64,000 nt of DNA from Streptomyces sp. NRRL S-337 (lineage in GTDB: Bacteria; Actinomycetota; Actinomycetes; Streptomycetales; Streptomycetaceae). Positions 1 through 9,688 of the stretch are shown one piece after another. A program made the translations under genes and the position numbers. The stretch is taken from assembly GCF_000720175.1 (NCBI RefSeq), contig NZ_JOIX01000009.1, positions 1 to 64,000 on the forward strand. Reading direction: 5' to 3'. Below the pieces are notes generated by a model. That model was not told the DNA's origin, made no database searches, and worked only from the letters and a program-made list of their open reading frames with translations. Each line of letters opens with the position of its first letter. Positions within the stretch are counted from its first letter, which is position 1.

Positions 1-34
1 GGGGGTGGGTTCGGGGGTGGGGGGATGGACCCGT

Positions 35-1336
35 CTACCCCGCCCGCCCCGCCAGCGAGTCGAGGTCCGCGCGCGTCAGGCCCGTGAGGCGGGCGACCTC
101 GGCCGTGTCGACGGCGCCGCAGTCGAGGCCGCGGAGGAGGTAGCCGCTGAGGGCCTTGGCGGTGGCGGGTTCGTCCATGACGTCGCCGCCCGCCTTGGCC
201 ACGTACGCCGCGAGCCGGGCCGCGGCCTGTTCGAGGCCCTCGCGGTAGAAGGCGTAGACGGCCGCGTAACGGGTCGGGAGGTGGGCCGGGTGCATGTCCC
301 AGCCCTGGTAGTACGCGCGGGCCAGCGAGCGGCGTACGAGGCCGTGGTGGAGCCGCCAGGCGTTGTGCACCTGAGCCGTCGGGCCGACGGGCAGGACGTT
401 CGTCGAGCCGTCGGACAGCCGCACCCCGGTGCCCGCGGCGGCGACCTGTATCACGGCCTTGGCATGGTCGGCCACCGGGTGGTCGAGGGACTGGTGGGCG
501 GCGCTGACACCGCAGGAGGCGCTGTAGTCGAAGGTGCCGTAGTGGAGGGAGGTGGCGCGGCCCTCGGCGGCCTCGATCATCCGGGCGACGGTGGCCCGGC
601 CGTCGGCGCCCAGGATGGCCTGGGTGGTCTCGATCTGGATCTCGAAACCGATCCGGCCGCTCTCCAGACCGTGCGCCTTCTCGAACGCCTCCAGCAGCCG
701 CACCATGGCGGTGACCTGCTCGGCGTAGGTCACCTTGGGGAGCGTGAGGACCAGGCCGTCGGGCAGTCCGCCGGCCGCCATCAGGCCGGTGAGGAAGATG
801 TCGAGGGTGCGGATGCCGCGGTCGCGGACGGCGGCCTCCATGCACTTCATCCGGATGCCCATGTACGGGGCGGCGGTGCGTCCCCCGGCCTCCGGCTGGG
901 AGGTGCGCCCACGGCAGGCGGCCGCGACCAGGGCCGCGGCGCGGGCCGCGGCCTCGTCCTCCTCGGCGTCCGGGCGCGGGCCGTAGCCGTCCTCGAAGTC
1001 GATCCGCAGGTCCTCGACGGGCTCGCGGGTCAGCTTGGCGCGGACGCGGTCGTGGACGTCGGTGGCGAGCTCGTCCGGGATGTCCAGTACGGCGGCGAGG
1101 GCGGCGGCGTCGGGGGCGTGCTCGTCCAGGGCGGCGAGTGCCTGGTCGCCCCAGGAGCGCACGGTATCGGCGGCGAAGACGTCGCCGGGCACGTAGACCG
1201 TGTGCACCGGCTGGCGGGTGCCGGGGTCACCGGGGTAGCGCCGGGCCAGATCCGCGTCCACCTGGGCGAGTGCGGCGCCGATCCCCTCGCGTACGGTGTC
1301 CGCGAGGCTCGTCGCCACGGTCTCCTGCTGCCCCAT
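35..1336 (-). CDS. DUF6986 family protein, HpcH/HpaI aldolase / citrate-lyase-like
   Basis: The 433-residue protein resembles the TIM-barrel HpcH/HpaI aldolase / citrate lyase beta superfamily, in the actinobacterial subgroup called DUF6986. Visible landmarks are IDFEDGYG (about residues 114-121), a possible acidic metal-binding segment, and IGFEIQIETTQAILG in the middle, where the family's catalytic Glu normally lies. The C-terminal part carries a QGWDMHPAHLPTRYAA segment. In other Streptomyces this family is, to my recollection, often near allantoin or glyoxylate genes; no such gene is in this window, so the C-C lyase substrate is unknown. ATG at 1336 is the first in-frame start and a possible palindromic operator lies 46 bases upstream. 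Superfamily assignment is fairly sure; the reaction is not. Confidence 0.8.
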   Translation of the reverse strand: MGQQETVATSLADTVREGIGAALAQVDADLARRYPGDPGTRQPVHTVYVPGDVFAADTVRSWGDQALAALDEHAPDAAALAAVLDIPDELATDVHDRVRAKLTREPVEDLRIDFEDGYGPRPDAEEDEAAARAAALVAAACRGRTSQPEAGGRTAAPYMGIRMKCMEAAVRDRGIRTLDIFLTGLMAAGGLPDGLVLTLPKVTYAEQVTAMVRLLEAFEKAHGLESGRIGFEIQIETTQAILGADGRATVARMIEAAEGRATSLHYGTFDYSASCGVSAAHQSLDHPVADHAKAVIQVAAAGTGVRLSDGSTNVLPVGPTAQVHNAWRLHHGLVRRSLARAYYQGWDMHPAHLPTRYAAVYAFYREGLEQAAARLAAYVAKAGGDVMDEPATAKALSGYLLRGLDCGAVDTAEVARLTGLTRADLDSLAGRAG

Positions 1337-1381
1337 TCGTTACCCTCCCGACGCTTACGCCCGATGCTGCCGCCGGGCGTT

Positions 1382-1396
1382 TTCCGCTTAACGGAA
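1382..1396. promoter_or_regulatory. Candidate operator TTCCG-N5-CGGAA
   Basis: A perfect 5-bp inverted repeat (TTCCG, spacer CTTAA, CGGAA) sits 46 bases upstream of the DUF6986 start, in a short stretch less GC-rich than its surroundings. Its form is like IclR-family operators such as those for allantoin/glyoxylate repressors. That link is an inference from form only. Confidence 0.35.
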
Positions 1397-1585
1397 TCAA
1401 CAATCCGTAGAGCGAAGTTAACCGGGGAGATTGCCGAGGTCAACACCCCGCCGCGGGAGGCGGTGCAGGTCACGGCCGCCGGCACCGGCCCGGGAAACTC
1501 CATGGCGCCCGCCGCGCCTCGCCATCGGACTCGCGGCCTGACGTGGACCGCACCCTCCATCCGGCGCGGAGCCGTCCCGGCCGCG

Positions 1586-1790
1586 GCCGGCGAGCGGGAG
1601 ATGCTGCGGGGCCGGCTCGACTTCCCTCGCGACACCCTCCTCGCCAAGTGCACCGGGTTCACCGGCGAACAGCTCGCCGAGGCGGCAAACCCGCCGTCCA
1701 CCCTCACCCTGCTCGGCCTGGTGCGCCACCTGACCGACGTCGAACGCGCCTGGTTCCGCCAGCGCTTCCTCGGCGAGCGGATCCCGGAAC
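1586..1790 (+). pseudogene. Truncated DinB/DUF664 family remnant
   Basis: About 68 codons read as the N-terminal third of a DUF664 (DinB-like four-helix) protein: GEREMLRGRLDF, then LLAKCTGFTGEQL, then LTLLGLVRHLTDVERAWFRQRF. The match stops near 1790; the remaining roughly 100 residues expected for the family, including its later His motif, are absent, and the antibiotic monooxygenase gene begins 70 bases later. No good ribosome binding site precedes the ATG at 1601. I read this as a deletion remnant rather than a working gene. Confidence 0.6.
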
Positions 1791-1859
1791 CCGCTCTCCA
1801 AGATCACTTACGATCACTCACCAGTGACCACACCCGTCCGCAGCACCCCAGGAGGCCCC

Positions 1860-2174
1860 GTGCCCGTCGTTGTCGCCACCATCCGGACCAAGCCAGGCCG
1901 CCGCGAGGACGTCCTCGCCGCGTTCCGGCGGCACACCCCGGCCGTGCACGCCGAGCCGGGCTGTCTGCTCTACGCGGTGCACGCCGGTGAGGACCGGGTC
2001 ACCGTCATCGAGAACTGGGCCGACCAGGCGTCCCTGGACGCCCACTCGGCCGGCCCGGCCCTGGCGGCCCTGGGCGCGGAGATCGCCGAGGCGCTGGCCG
2101 CACCGCTGGACGTGGCCGTCGTCGAGCCGGTGCCGTACGGGGAGCCCGGCAAGGACCGGCTGCCGAACACCTGA
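1860..2174 (+). CDS. Antibiotic biosynthesis monooxygenase (ABM) family protein
   Basis: A 104-residue single-domain ABM-fold protein (dimeric ferredoxin-like alpha/beta barrel; quinone oxidation or quorum-signal-like small enzymes). Family features are the [14 protein letters not shown] opening strand and loop, [25 protein letters not shown] and a terminal strand DVAVVEPV. I chose GTG at 1860 because AGGAGG lies just upstream (1850-1855) and the protein then begins directly with the first strand. An upstream GTG at 1824 would add 12 unneeded residues. It converges on etfA, with a strong hairpin between. Substrate unknown. Confidence 0.8.
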   Translation: MPVVVATIRTKPGRREDVLAAFRRHTPAVHAEPGCLLYAVHAGEDRVTVIENWADQASLDAHSAGPALAALGAEIAEALAAPLDVAVVEPVPYGEPGKDRLPNT

Positions 2175-2201
2175 CGCCGGGGCCCCGTCGGGGCCGGGGC
2201 A

Positions 2202-2242
2202 GCACGAGGCCCCGTACGCACCGCGCGTACGGGGCCTCGTGC
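2202..2242. terminator. Bidirectional terminator between ABM gene and etfA
   Basis: A perfect 18-bp inverted repeat (arms 2202-2219, GCACGAGGCCCCGTACGC, and 2225-2242) with a 5-base loop lies between the convergent ABM gene and etfA. There is no long U-tract, as is usual for Streptomyces terminators. Its position and perfection support termination from both sides. Confidence 0.85.
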
Positions 2243-2285
2243 GGTTCTGCCGGAGACGGCGGCGCCCGGAAGGCGTCCGAGAGGC

Positions 2286-3248
<963 letters not shown>

Positions 3249-3297
3249 GGGAATGCTCTCCTGCGGGAAGAATGAGGGCGGTGGGAAGGACTGCGGC

Positions 3298-4083
3298 TCA
3301 GATGAACTTCTGGCCCGCGAGGAACTCGGCGAGCTGCTTGCCGCCCTCGCCCTCGTCCTTGACGATCGTGCCCGCCGTACGGGCCGGGCGCTCGGTCGCG
3401 TCCTCGACCTTGGTCCAGGCGCCGTCGAGGCCGACCTCGTCCGCGTCGATGTCCAGGTCGTCCAGGTCCAGGGACTCCACCGGCTTCTTCTTGGCGGCCA
3501 TGATGCCCTTGAAGGAGGGGTAGCGCGCCTCACCGGACTGGTCGGTGACGGACACGACGGCCGGCAGCGCGGCCTCCAGCTGCTCGCTGGCGGTGTCGCC
3601 GTCCCGGCGGCCGGTGACCTTGCCGTCGGCGACGGATACCTCGGAGAGCAGGGTGACCTGAGGGACGTTCAGCCGCTCGGCGAGCAGGGCGGGCAGCACG
3701 CCCATCGTGCCGTCGGTGGAGGCCATACCGCAGACGACCAGGTCGTAACCGGTCTTCTCGATGGCCTTGGCAAGCACGAGCGAGGTGCCGAGCGCGTCGG
3801 TGCCGTGCAGGTCGTCGTCCTCGACGTGGACGGCCTTGTCGGCGCCCATGGACAGGGCCTTGCGCAGCGCGTCGTTGGCGTCCTCGGGGCCGACGGTCAG
3901 GACCGTGATCTCCGCGTCGTCGGCCGCTTCCTTGATCTGCAGGGCCTGCTCGACGGCGTACTCGTCGAGCTCCGAGAGCAGACCGTCCACGTCGTCACGG
4001 TCGACGGTCAGGTCCTCGGCGAAGTGCCGGTCGCCGGTGGCGTCGGGCACGTACTTCACACAGACAACGATCCTCAAGCTCAC
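3298..4083 (-). CDS. etfB: Electron transfer flavoprotein beta subunit
   Basis: EtfB (261 residues), the AMP-binding partner of EtfA. It starts MSLRIVVCVKYVPDATGD and carries the nucleotide-fold segments ITVLTVGPEDANDALRKAL and LVVCGMASTDGTMGVLPALLAERL, then the conserved beta-subunit segment YPSFKGIMAAKKKPVE near residues 189-204. It is first in the operon, with a 224-base upstream gap before the flavin reductase gene that must contain the promoter. Length and motif order are normal. These proteins probably serve fatty acid and branched-chain amino acid oxidation. Confidence 0.97.
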   Translation of the reverse strand: MSLRIVVCVKYVPDATGDRHFAEDLTVDRDDVDGLLSELDEYAVEQALQIKEAADDAEITVLTVGPEDANDALRKALSMGADKAVHVEDDDLHGTDALGTSLVLAKAIEKTGYDLVVCGMASTDGTMGVLPALLAERLNVPQVTLLSEVSVADGKVTGRRDGDTASEQLEAALPAVVSVTDQSGEARYPSFKGIMAAKKKPVESLDLDDLDIDADEVGLDGAWTKVEDATERPARTAGTIVKDEGEGGKQLAEFLAGQKFI

Positions 4084-4307
4084 GCCGGCTCTCCTACCTG
4101 CTTGGTCTCTTCAGAACTGCCTCGTGTTGGCAGCATAGGCGCCTGTCGGGGCGGCTCCCGGTCGGATGCGGTTCCCCACGCCGACCGCCATATTACTCGC
4201 CAGTACATCCAGTCTCGTGCCCCGAATCAAGGCCGTCGAAATGTGACCTTCCCAACGGCCCTGATCGGGCGAAGAGCGCGGGTGAGGAGCGGGCCGCGGC
4301 GGGCCCG

Positions 4308-4814
4308 TCAGTCGCGCAGCGCGTTGAAGCGGCCCTGGTGGTAGAGGAGGGGGCGGCCGGGCCCCGCGGGGTCGCCGACGACGGGCTGGGCGAGCACGAT
4401 GCGGTGGTCGCCGGCCGGCACCCGGGCGACGACCTTGCAGACCGTCCAGGCCAGTACGCCGTCCAGGAGCGGCACGCCCTCGGGGCCGGTGCGCCAGGAG
4501 GTGCCGGGCCCGAAGCGGTCCGCGCCGCTGCGCGCGAAGGTGGCGGCCAGGTCCGCCTGGTGCTCGCCGAGGATGTGGACGCCTATGTGGTCGGCCACCG
4601 AGACGGCCGGCCAGCTGGAGGCGCCGGTGCCGATGCCGAACGAGAGCAGCGGCGGCTCGGCGGCGACGGAGGTGAGGGAGGTGGCGGTGAAGCCCACCGG
4701 GCCGGAGCCCTGGGCGGTGATCACCGCGACGCCGGCGGCGTGCCGGCGGAAGACGGAGCGCAGGAGGTCAGGCGAGGCGGTGCGGGGCGTGCCGAGGCCG
4801 GACGAGACCGTCAT
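4308..4814 (-). CDS. Flavin reductase family (HpaC-like) NAD(P)H:FMN oxidoreductase
   Basis: A 168-residue FMN-binding split-barrel protein of the flavin reductase / HpaC family, which supplies reduced FMN to two-component monooxygenases. Diagnostic segments are FRRHAAGVAVITA, GFTATSLTSVAAEPPLLSFGI (flavin-binding loop) and a C-terminal GDHRIVLAQPVVG followed by PLLYHQGRFNALRD. I take ATG at 4814 as the start because AAGGA lies at good spacing upstream and MTVSSG leads straight into the domain. A longer frame to 4904 would add 30 low-complexity residues. No partner oxygenase is adjacent, so the partner is unknown. Confidence 0.85.
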   Translation of the reverse strand: MTVSSGLGTPRTASPDLLRSVFRRHAAGVAVITAQGSGPVGFTATSLTSVAAEPPLLSFGIGTGASSWPAVSVADHIGVHILGEHQADLAATFARSGADRFGPGTSWRTGPEGVPLLDGVLAWTVCKVVARVPAGDHRIVLAQPVVGDPAGPGRPLLYHQGRFNALRD

Positions 4815-5039
4815 GGAGTTGTCCTTCTGCTGGGGCGGACGAGCCGGGGCGGGGCCGCCGGGGCCCGTACGGCGCCCTGCGGCGGTGGTGTCGTCGTTGC
4901 TCACACGCCCGGACAGCGGGCACTGGCGGTCCGCAGAAGGTCGACGTGGGCGCGTCCGTAGAGAAGGGTTCCTGGCCGCATCACGTCAGAGTGACGATGT
5001 GTGACCCACAGCGTCAAGGGCGGCCCGGTATCTGGGAGA

Positions 5040-5459
5040 TCAATCACGGACCGCCGCCCCGAGCGCCGCGATGACGTCGGCCTTGCGGGGCTGCCCGGAG
5101 GCGCGGCGGACGATCGTGCCGTCCGCGTCGAGCACCAGCACCGTCGGGGTGCGCAGCACGTTCAGCTTCCGTACGAGGTCGAGGTGGGCCTCGGCGTCGA
5201 TCTCCACATGGGCCACCCCCTCGACCATGCCGGCGATCTCGGCGAGGGTGCGCCGGGTGGCGCGGCAGGGCTGGCAGAAGGCGCTGGAGAACTGCAGCAG
5301 GGTGGCACGCTCCCCCAGCGCCGTGCCGATCTCCGCGGCACCGAGCCGCGCCGTTTCGTCCCGCTTGCGCACCGACAGTCTCCCGTTGCGGCGTTGGTGC
5401 CATACGCCGAAGAGGCTCGCTGCCGCGAGCACCGCGAGGCACACCATGAGTCCGGTCAT
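5040..5459 (-). CDS. Membrane-anchored thioredoxin-like protein (CQPC)
   Basis: A 139-residue protein: one N-terminal membrane segment (residues about 2-20, MTGLMVCLAVLAAASLFGVW) followed by a thioredoxin fold with active site CQPC at residues 62-65 and the cis-Pro strand RTPTVLVLD. It probably acts outside the membrane as a thiol reductant or oxidant; CQPC is less usual than CGPC. It is divergent from a DUF4395 membrane protein 75 bases away, and this pairing recurs in actinobacteria. Start ATG at 5459 puts the anchor at the N terminus. Confidence 0.88.
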   Translation of the reverse strand: MTGLMVCLAVLAAASLFGVWHQRRNGRLSVRKRDETARLGAAEIGTALGERATLLQFSSAFCQPCRATRRTLAEIAGMVEGVAHVEIDAEAHLDLVRKLNVLRTPTVLVLDADGTIVRRASGQPRKADVIAALGAAVRD

Positions 5460-5534
5460 CGAGGAGTGCAGCGTTCACGCGACCGCAAAGATTCCCGGTG
5501 CTCCGCGCGGGCCGTTCCGGGGGAAGGTAGGGGC

Positions 5535-5963
5535 ATGACGAGCGACGGGATCGACGACCGGATCGACGTACGCGGCCCCCGGTTCGGGGCGGCGCTGACG
5601 ACCGTGGTGCTGGCGGCGGTGCTGATCAGCGGGAGCGGATGGCTGCTGGCCTGCCAGGCGCTGGTCTTCGCCGTCGGGGCGGTGGCCGGGGTCCAGCGGT
5701 CGCCCTACGCCTGGCTGTTCAAGGCGGTGGTGCGGCCGCGGCTGCCCGCGCCGACGGCGTTCGAGGACCCGGCCCCGCCGCGCTTCGCGCAGAGTGTCGG
5801 GCTGTTCTTCGCGCTGGTGGGTCTGGCCGGTTTCGCCGCGGGGGCGCAGTGGCTGGGGCTCGCGGCCACTGCGGCGGCCCTCGCGGCGGCCTTCCTCAAT
5901 GCCGCTTTCGGGTACTGCCTGGGGTGCGAAATGTACCTTCTGCTGCGGCGGGTGACCGGCTGA
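5535..5963 (+). CDS. DUF4395 family membrane protein
   Basis: A 142-residue integral membrane protein of the DUF4395 family, with about four hydrophobic segments. Near the C terminus it has the conserved NAAFGYCLGCEMYLLLRR motif, whose CxxC pair suggests thiol redox chemistry. The family sits beside thioredoxin and sulfur-transfer genes in many actinobacteria, and here it is divergent from the CQPC thioredoxin. A quinone- or thioredoxin-linked redox role is an inference. I take the ATG at 5535 as the start; an open frame upstream only reads antisense over the thioredoxin gene. Confidence 0.85.
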   Translation: MTSDGIDDRIDVRGPRFGAALTTVVLAAVLISGSGWLLACQALVFAVGAVAGVQRSPYAWLFKAVVRPRLPAPTAFEDPAPPRFAQSVGLFFALVGLAGFAAGAQWLGLAATAAALAAAFLNAAFGYCLGCEMYLLLRRVTG

Positions 5964-6122
5964 GCCGGCCGGTACGTGACGAGGATCTCCCGGCCGGGGC
6001 GGTCGGCGCGCTGGCCGCGGCGGCCACAATCGGGCACGATCTCCCGAAAGCCGCAGTGACGACGGCGTAGGTTTCCGCCGGGAGAACCCTCCCCAGGCAT
6101 GGAAAAAGGGGTCCTCCGGACA

Positions 6123-6833
6123 ATGGCAGAGCTCGTCTACCCGCCCGTGATCGGTGCCGCGCGCACGCTGTTCAAGGCGCTCGACCTGAAGTTCGACATC
6201 GCCGGGACGGAGAACATTCCGCGCCGCGGCGGGGCGGTGCTGGTGAGCAATCACATCGGGTACCTGGACTTCGTCTTCGCGGGGCTCGCCGCGCGCCCGG
6301 CCAAGCGGCTGGTGCGGTTCATGGCGAAGGAGTCGGTGTTCCGGCACAAGGTGTCCGGACCTCTGATGCGGGCGATGAAGCACATCCCGGTGGACCGCGC
6401 GCAGGGCATGCACGCCTACAAGCACGCGCTGACGGCGCTGCGTTCGGGCGAGATCATCGGGGTCTTCCCGGAGGCGACCATCTCCGAGTCGTTCACCCTG
6501 AAGTCCTTCAAGTCGGGCGCGGCGCGGCTGGCGCAGGAGGCCGGGGTGCCGCTGTTGCCGGTGGCGCTGTGGGGCACCCAGCGGCTGTGGACCAAGGGTC
6601 ACAAGCGGGACCTGGGGCGGAACCACATACCGATCACCATCCGGGTCGGCGAGCCGGTGGCGGCAGATCCCGCCGAGCCGGCGGAGAAGATCACCGACCG
6701 GCTGCGGGCCCGCGTCCAGGACCTGCTGGAGGCCGCCCAGCGCGCCTATCCGGTACGGCCCAAGGGCCCCGAGGACACCTGGTGGATCCCGGCCCACCTC
6801 GGCGGTACGGCACCGGCGGCGCCCGGCGCGTAG
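6123..6833 (+). CDS. PlsC-like 1-acyl-sn-glycerol-3-phosphate acyltransferase family protein
   Basis: A 236-residue LPLAT-superfamily acyltransferase. It has the catalytic HX4D motif NHIGYLD (residues 43-49), the substrate-binding loop FPEAT (115-119) and the further motif PLLPVALWGTQRLW. It would acylate lysophosphatidate or a similar acceptor in phospholipid synthesis at the membrane face. Streptomyces have several paralogues, so I do not assign plsC. Start: ATG 6123 gives the usual N terminus MAELVYPPVI; ATG 6099 would add eight residues, and neither has a strong ribosome binding site. Confidence 0.88.
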   Translation: MAELVYPPVIGAARTLFKALDLKFDIAGTENIPRRGGAVLVSNHIGYLDFVFAGLAARPAKRLVRFMAKESVFRHKVSGPLMRAMKHIPVDRAQGMHAYKHALTALRSGEIIGVFPEATISESFTLKSFKSGAARLAQEAGVPLLPVALWGTQRLWTKGHKRDLGRNHIPITIRVGEPVAADPAEPAEKITDRLRARVQDLLEAAQRAYPVRPKGPEDTWWIPAHLGGTAPAAPGA

Positions 6834-6873
6834 CGCGAGGGCACAGGGCGGGCCGGCCGGTGCCGGTCCGCCG

Positions 6874-7572
6874 CTATGCGGTCCGGATCCCGCCGATCTC
6901 GATCCGGGCGCCGGGGCAGCTCTTCTGAAGCGCCTCGGCCAGCTCCTCGCCCGCGGCCGCGAGGTCGTCGAGGGGCATCGGGGCCATCCGTTCCAGCAGG
7001 AACAGCGCGCTGACGGAGTCCTCGGTCAGCCGGGTCCGGACGCCCTGGCGCCAGTTCCAGCGGCGGCAGGTGACGCCCTCGTCGTCGCACCAGACCACCT
7101 CGCCGGCCTCGGGGTGCTCGATCACCCCGGCGCCGCCGGCCGCGGTCGCGAACGGCTCGTCGCCGGCCGCCCGGACGAGTCGCATACCGCCCTGGATGCG
7201 GTCCAGGTCCTCACCGCCGACGGGGACGAGGTGGGCGACGCTGATCGCGTTGTAGAGGTCCACGAGGCGGTTGATCCGCGGCAGCCCGCCGTCCGTGAGC
7301 GCGCGCCGGGCCAGCGCCTCGGCGGAGTTGCGGGTGCGCGAGGGCTTGGCGCCGAAGGCGGTGTACGCGGCGCGCCAGGCGGCGAGGTGCGGGTCCTCCT
7401 GCGGGGCGCGCCCGTCGAGGCGCCGGACCAGCCGGCGGGCGGCCTCGTCCAGCAATGCGGCGCTCGGCCCGTCGCTGGGCCCGTTCGTCAGGCCGTGGGC
7501 TTCGACGGTGAGGTGGGCGAAGCCCGGCGCCAGGGCGCGTACCTCGTCGGAGACGTACAGGGGTGTCGACAT
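6874..7572 (-). CDS. B3/B4 tRNA-binding-domain protein (PheRS beta-like)
   Basis: A 232-residue stand-alone B3/B4 domain, as in the editing module of phenylalanyl-tRNA synthetase beta. Supporting segments are AAYTAFGAKPSRTRNSAEAL and LPRINRLVDLYNAISVAHLVPVGG, the conserved core of free-standing B3/B4 proteins. Possible role is trans-editing of mischarged tRNA or amino acid binding, not proven. ATG at 7572 follows GAGGA. It converges with the PlsC-like gene. The upstream 165 bases hold its promoter, which I could not define. Confidence 0.85.
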   Translation of the reverse strand: MSTPLYVSDEVRALAPGFAHLTVEAHGLTNGPSDGPSAALLDEAARRLVRRLDGRAPQEDPHLAAWRAAYTAFGAKPSRTRNSAEALARRALTDGGLPRINRLVDLYNAISVAHLVPVGGEDLDRIQGGMRLVRAAGDEPFATAAGGAGVIEHPEAGEVVWCDDEGVTCRRWNWRQGVRTRLTEDSVSALFLLERMAPMPLDDLAAAGEELAEALQKSCPGARIEIGGIRTA

Positions 7573-7737
7573 CGGGCCGTTCCTCGCAGGTCGTGGCGGT
7601 GGCTGCCGGTGGCGCGGCCGCGTCGGCGGCCATCCGGCGGCATTGCAGCACGACGGGGCAGGGTAAATCAAACCGTACTGTTGAGTTCATTGTGATGTAC
7701 CGGCCGGGGCCGCCGCGAGGGTGCCGGAAATGGGCCA

Positions 7738-7776
7738 CGCCCGGCCGGCGGTCATGTCATGACCTCCGGCCGGGCG
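7738..7776 (-). terminator. Hairpin terminator downstream of threonine aldolase
   Basis: An 11-bp stem (CGCCCGGCCGG / CCGGCCGGGCG), one mismatch, then a 6-bp stem (GGTCAT / ATGACC) with a 3-base loop. It lies 21 bases past the threonine aldolase stop and should end the DUF6421-SDR-aldolase operon transcript. Confidence 0.75.
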
Positions 7777-7796
7777 CGGGCCCGTCGGGTGAGGCG

Positions 7797-8867
7797 TCAG
7801 CGGGCGATTTCCTCCCGGAGCGCGGCGAGGAAGCCGTCGACGTCCTCCTCGGTGGTGTCGAACGCGCACATCCAGCGCACATCGCCGGCCTGCTCGTCCC
7901 AGAAGTAGAAGCGGTAGCGCTTCTGGAGGCGTTCGCTCACGTCGTGCGGCAGCCGGGCGAAGACCGCGTTGGACTGCACCGGGTAGAGGATCTCCACCCC
8001 GTCGATCTGCCGGACGCCGGCCGCCAGCCGCTGCGCCATGGTGTTGGCGTGGCGGGCGTTGCGCAGCCACAGGTCCTTGGCGAGCAGCGCCTCCAACTGG
8101 ACGGAGACGAAGCGCATCTTGGAGGCCAGCTGCATGGACAGCTTGCGCAGATGCTTCATCGCCCGCACCCGGTCGGGGTTGAGCACGACCACGGCCTCAC
8201 CGAAGACGGCGCCGTTCTTCGTGCCGCCGTAGGAGAGGATGTCGACGCCCACGGCGTTGGTGAAGGCCCGCATGGGCACGTCCAGCGTCGCCGCGGCGTT
8301 GGCTATCCGCGAACCGTCCAGGTGGACCACCATGCCGCGCTCATGCGCGTGTTCGCAGATCGCCCGGATCTCGTCGGGGGTGTAGACCGTGCCGAGCTCC
8401 GTGCTCTGGGTGATCGAGACGACCTGCGGCATGGCGCGGTGCTCGTCCTCCCAGCCCCAGGCCTGGCGGTCGATCAGCTCGGGGGTGAGCTTGCCGTCCT
8501 CGGTGGGCACGGTGAGCAGCTTCAGCCCGCCGACCCGCTCGGGCGCCCCGCACTCGTCGACGTTGATGTGCGCCGACTCGGCGGCGATCACCGCGCCCCA
8601 GCGGTCGGTCACGGCCTGGAGGGCGACGACGTTGGCGCCGGTGCCGTTGAACACCGGGAACGCCTGCGCCCGCTGGCCGAAGTGGCTGCGGAACACCCGC
8701 TGGAGGTGCTCGGTGTAGTCGTCCTCGCCGTAGGCGATCTGGTGACCGCCGTTGGCGAGGGCGAGCGCGGCCAGCACCTCGGGGTGGGCGCCGGCGTAGT
8801 TGTCGCTGGCGAAGCCGCGGATCTGCGGATCGTGGTGCTGCCGGGCGTCGGTCTTCGCTCCGGTCAC
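7797..8867 (-). CDS. Low-specificity L-threonine aldolase family (PLP)
   Basis: A 356-residue fold-type I PLP enzyme that cleaves L-threonine/allo-threonine to glycine and acetaldehyde or acts on similar beta-hydroxy amino acids. It begins with the family-typical RGFASDNYAGAHPEVLAAL, has AYGEDDYTEHLQRVF, the HLDGSRIANAA segment (PLP-contact Asp) and SYGGTKNGA with the Schiff-base Lys. The GTG start at 8867 overlaps the SDR stop (GTGA). The frame continues upstream through the SDR gene but that part is out of frame with the real protein there. Third gene of a tightly coupled operon ending in the 7738-7776 hairpin. Confidence 0.92.
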   Translation of the reverse strand: MTGAKTDARQHHDPQIRGFASDNYAGAHPEVLAALALANGGHQIAYGEDDYTEHLQRVFRSHFGQRAQAFPVFNGTGANVVALQAVTDRWGAVIAAESAHINVDECGAPERVGGLKLLTVPTEDGKLTPELIDRQAWGWEDEHRAMPQVVSITQSTELGTVYTPDEIRAICEHAHERGMVVHLDGSRIANAAATLDVPMRAFTNAVGVDILSYGGTKNGAVFGEAVVVLNPDRVRAMKHLRKLSMQLASKMRFVSVQLEALLAKDLWLRNARHANTMAQRLAAGVRQIDGVEILYPVQSNAVFARLPHDVSERLQKRYRFYFWDEQAGDVRWMCAFDTTEEDVDGFLAALREEIAR

Positions 8868-9688
8868 GGCTCGGGGGTCAGCCACAGACGCTGTCCATTC
8901 ACTTCCTGGGCGGGCCGGTCCCAGACCCCGGCGATGGCCTCGGCCAGCTCCGAGACGTCCGTGAAGCCCGCGAACTTGGCGTTCGGTCGCTCGGCGCGCA
9001 TCTGGTCGTTGACGAGCGCCTTGACGACCAGGATGGCAGCCGCGGCGCGCGGTCCCTGCTCGCCCCCCGCCTTGCGGAAGCCGTCCGCCATGGCGAGCGT
9101 CCACGCCTCGGCGGCGGCCTTGGAGGCGGCGTAGGCGGCGTTGCCCGCGGTGGGCTTGCTGGCGCCGGCCGCGCTGATCAGGAGGAAGCGGCCGTTCCCG
9201 CTGCGCTCCAGGGCGTCGTGGAAGGCGAGCGAGGTGTGCTGGACGGTGCGGATCAGGAGCCGGTGCAGGGCGTCCCAGTCGCGCAGGTCGGTCTCGGCGA
9301 ACGTGGACGAGCCGCGCCAGCCGCCGACGAGGTGCACCAAGCCGTCGATGCGGCCGAATTCCTTCTCCGTGCGGTCCGCCCATTCGCGGGTCTGCTCGAG
9401 GTCCAGGAGGTCGACGGTGTCCCCGATCACCGTGGCACCGCCGTGGGCGTAGCGGGCCGCGTCCACGGCCTCGGCGAGCCGTTCGGGGTTGGCGTCCGAG
9501 CCGACCACCACGGCGCCCGCCTCGGCCAGCCGCAGCAGCGTGGCCCGGCCGGCCGGACCGGCCGCTCCCGCCACCGCGATGACCGCACCCTCCAGCGGCC
9601 CGTGACCGCCCGTCGAAGTCACCATCTCCGTCGCCTCCTCGTCCTGCTCCTGGACGGCCGTGGGCCGGTTGTCACGGTCGGTGCTCAT
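8864..9688 (-). CDS. SDR family oxidoreductase
   Basis: A 274-residue classical short-chain dehydrogenase. It has a roughly 33-residue charged N-terminal extension, the Rossmann glycine motif AVAGAAGPAGRA, LVHLVGGW, the catalytic Ser in LLISAAGAS, and YAASK. It ends with NGQRLWLTPEP. NAD(P)(H)-dependent; substrate unknown. ATG at 9688 overlaps the DUF6421 stop (ATGA) and its own stop overlaps the aldolase start (GTGA), so translation of all three is probably coupled. Confidence 0.9.
   Translation of the reverse strand: MSTDRDNRPTAVQEQDEEATEMVTSTGGHGPLEGAVIAVAGAAGPAGRATLLRLAEAGAVVVGSDANPERLAEAVDAARYAHGGATVIGDTVDLLDLEQTREWADRTEKEFGRIDGLVHLVGGWRGSSTFAETDLRDWDALHRLLIRTVQHTSLAFHDALERSGNGRFLLISAAGASKPTAGNAAYAASKAAAEAWTLAMADGFRKAGGEQGPRAAAAILVVKALVNDQMRAERPNAKFAGFTDVSELAEAIAGVWDRPAQEVNGQRLWLTPEP

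Noticed and set aside
5..1990. Plus-strand frame of 661 codons crossing the DUF6986 gene
   Set aside because: Most is antisense to the DUF6986 gene. Only its 1586-1790 part is recognisable, as the DinB remnant.
8868..9383. N-terminal extension of the threonine aldolase
   Set aside because: It would overlap the SDR gene in another frame and is Arg-rich without similarity; GTG 8867 with a GTGA overlap is the natural start.
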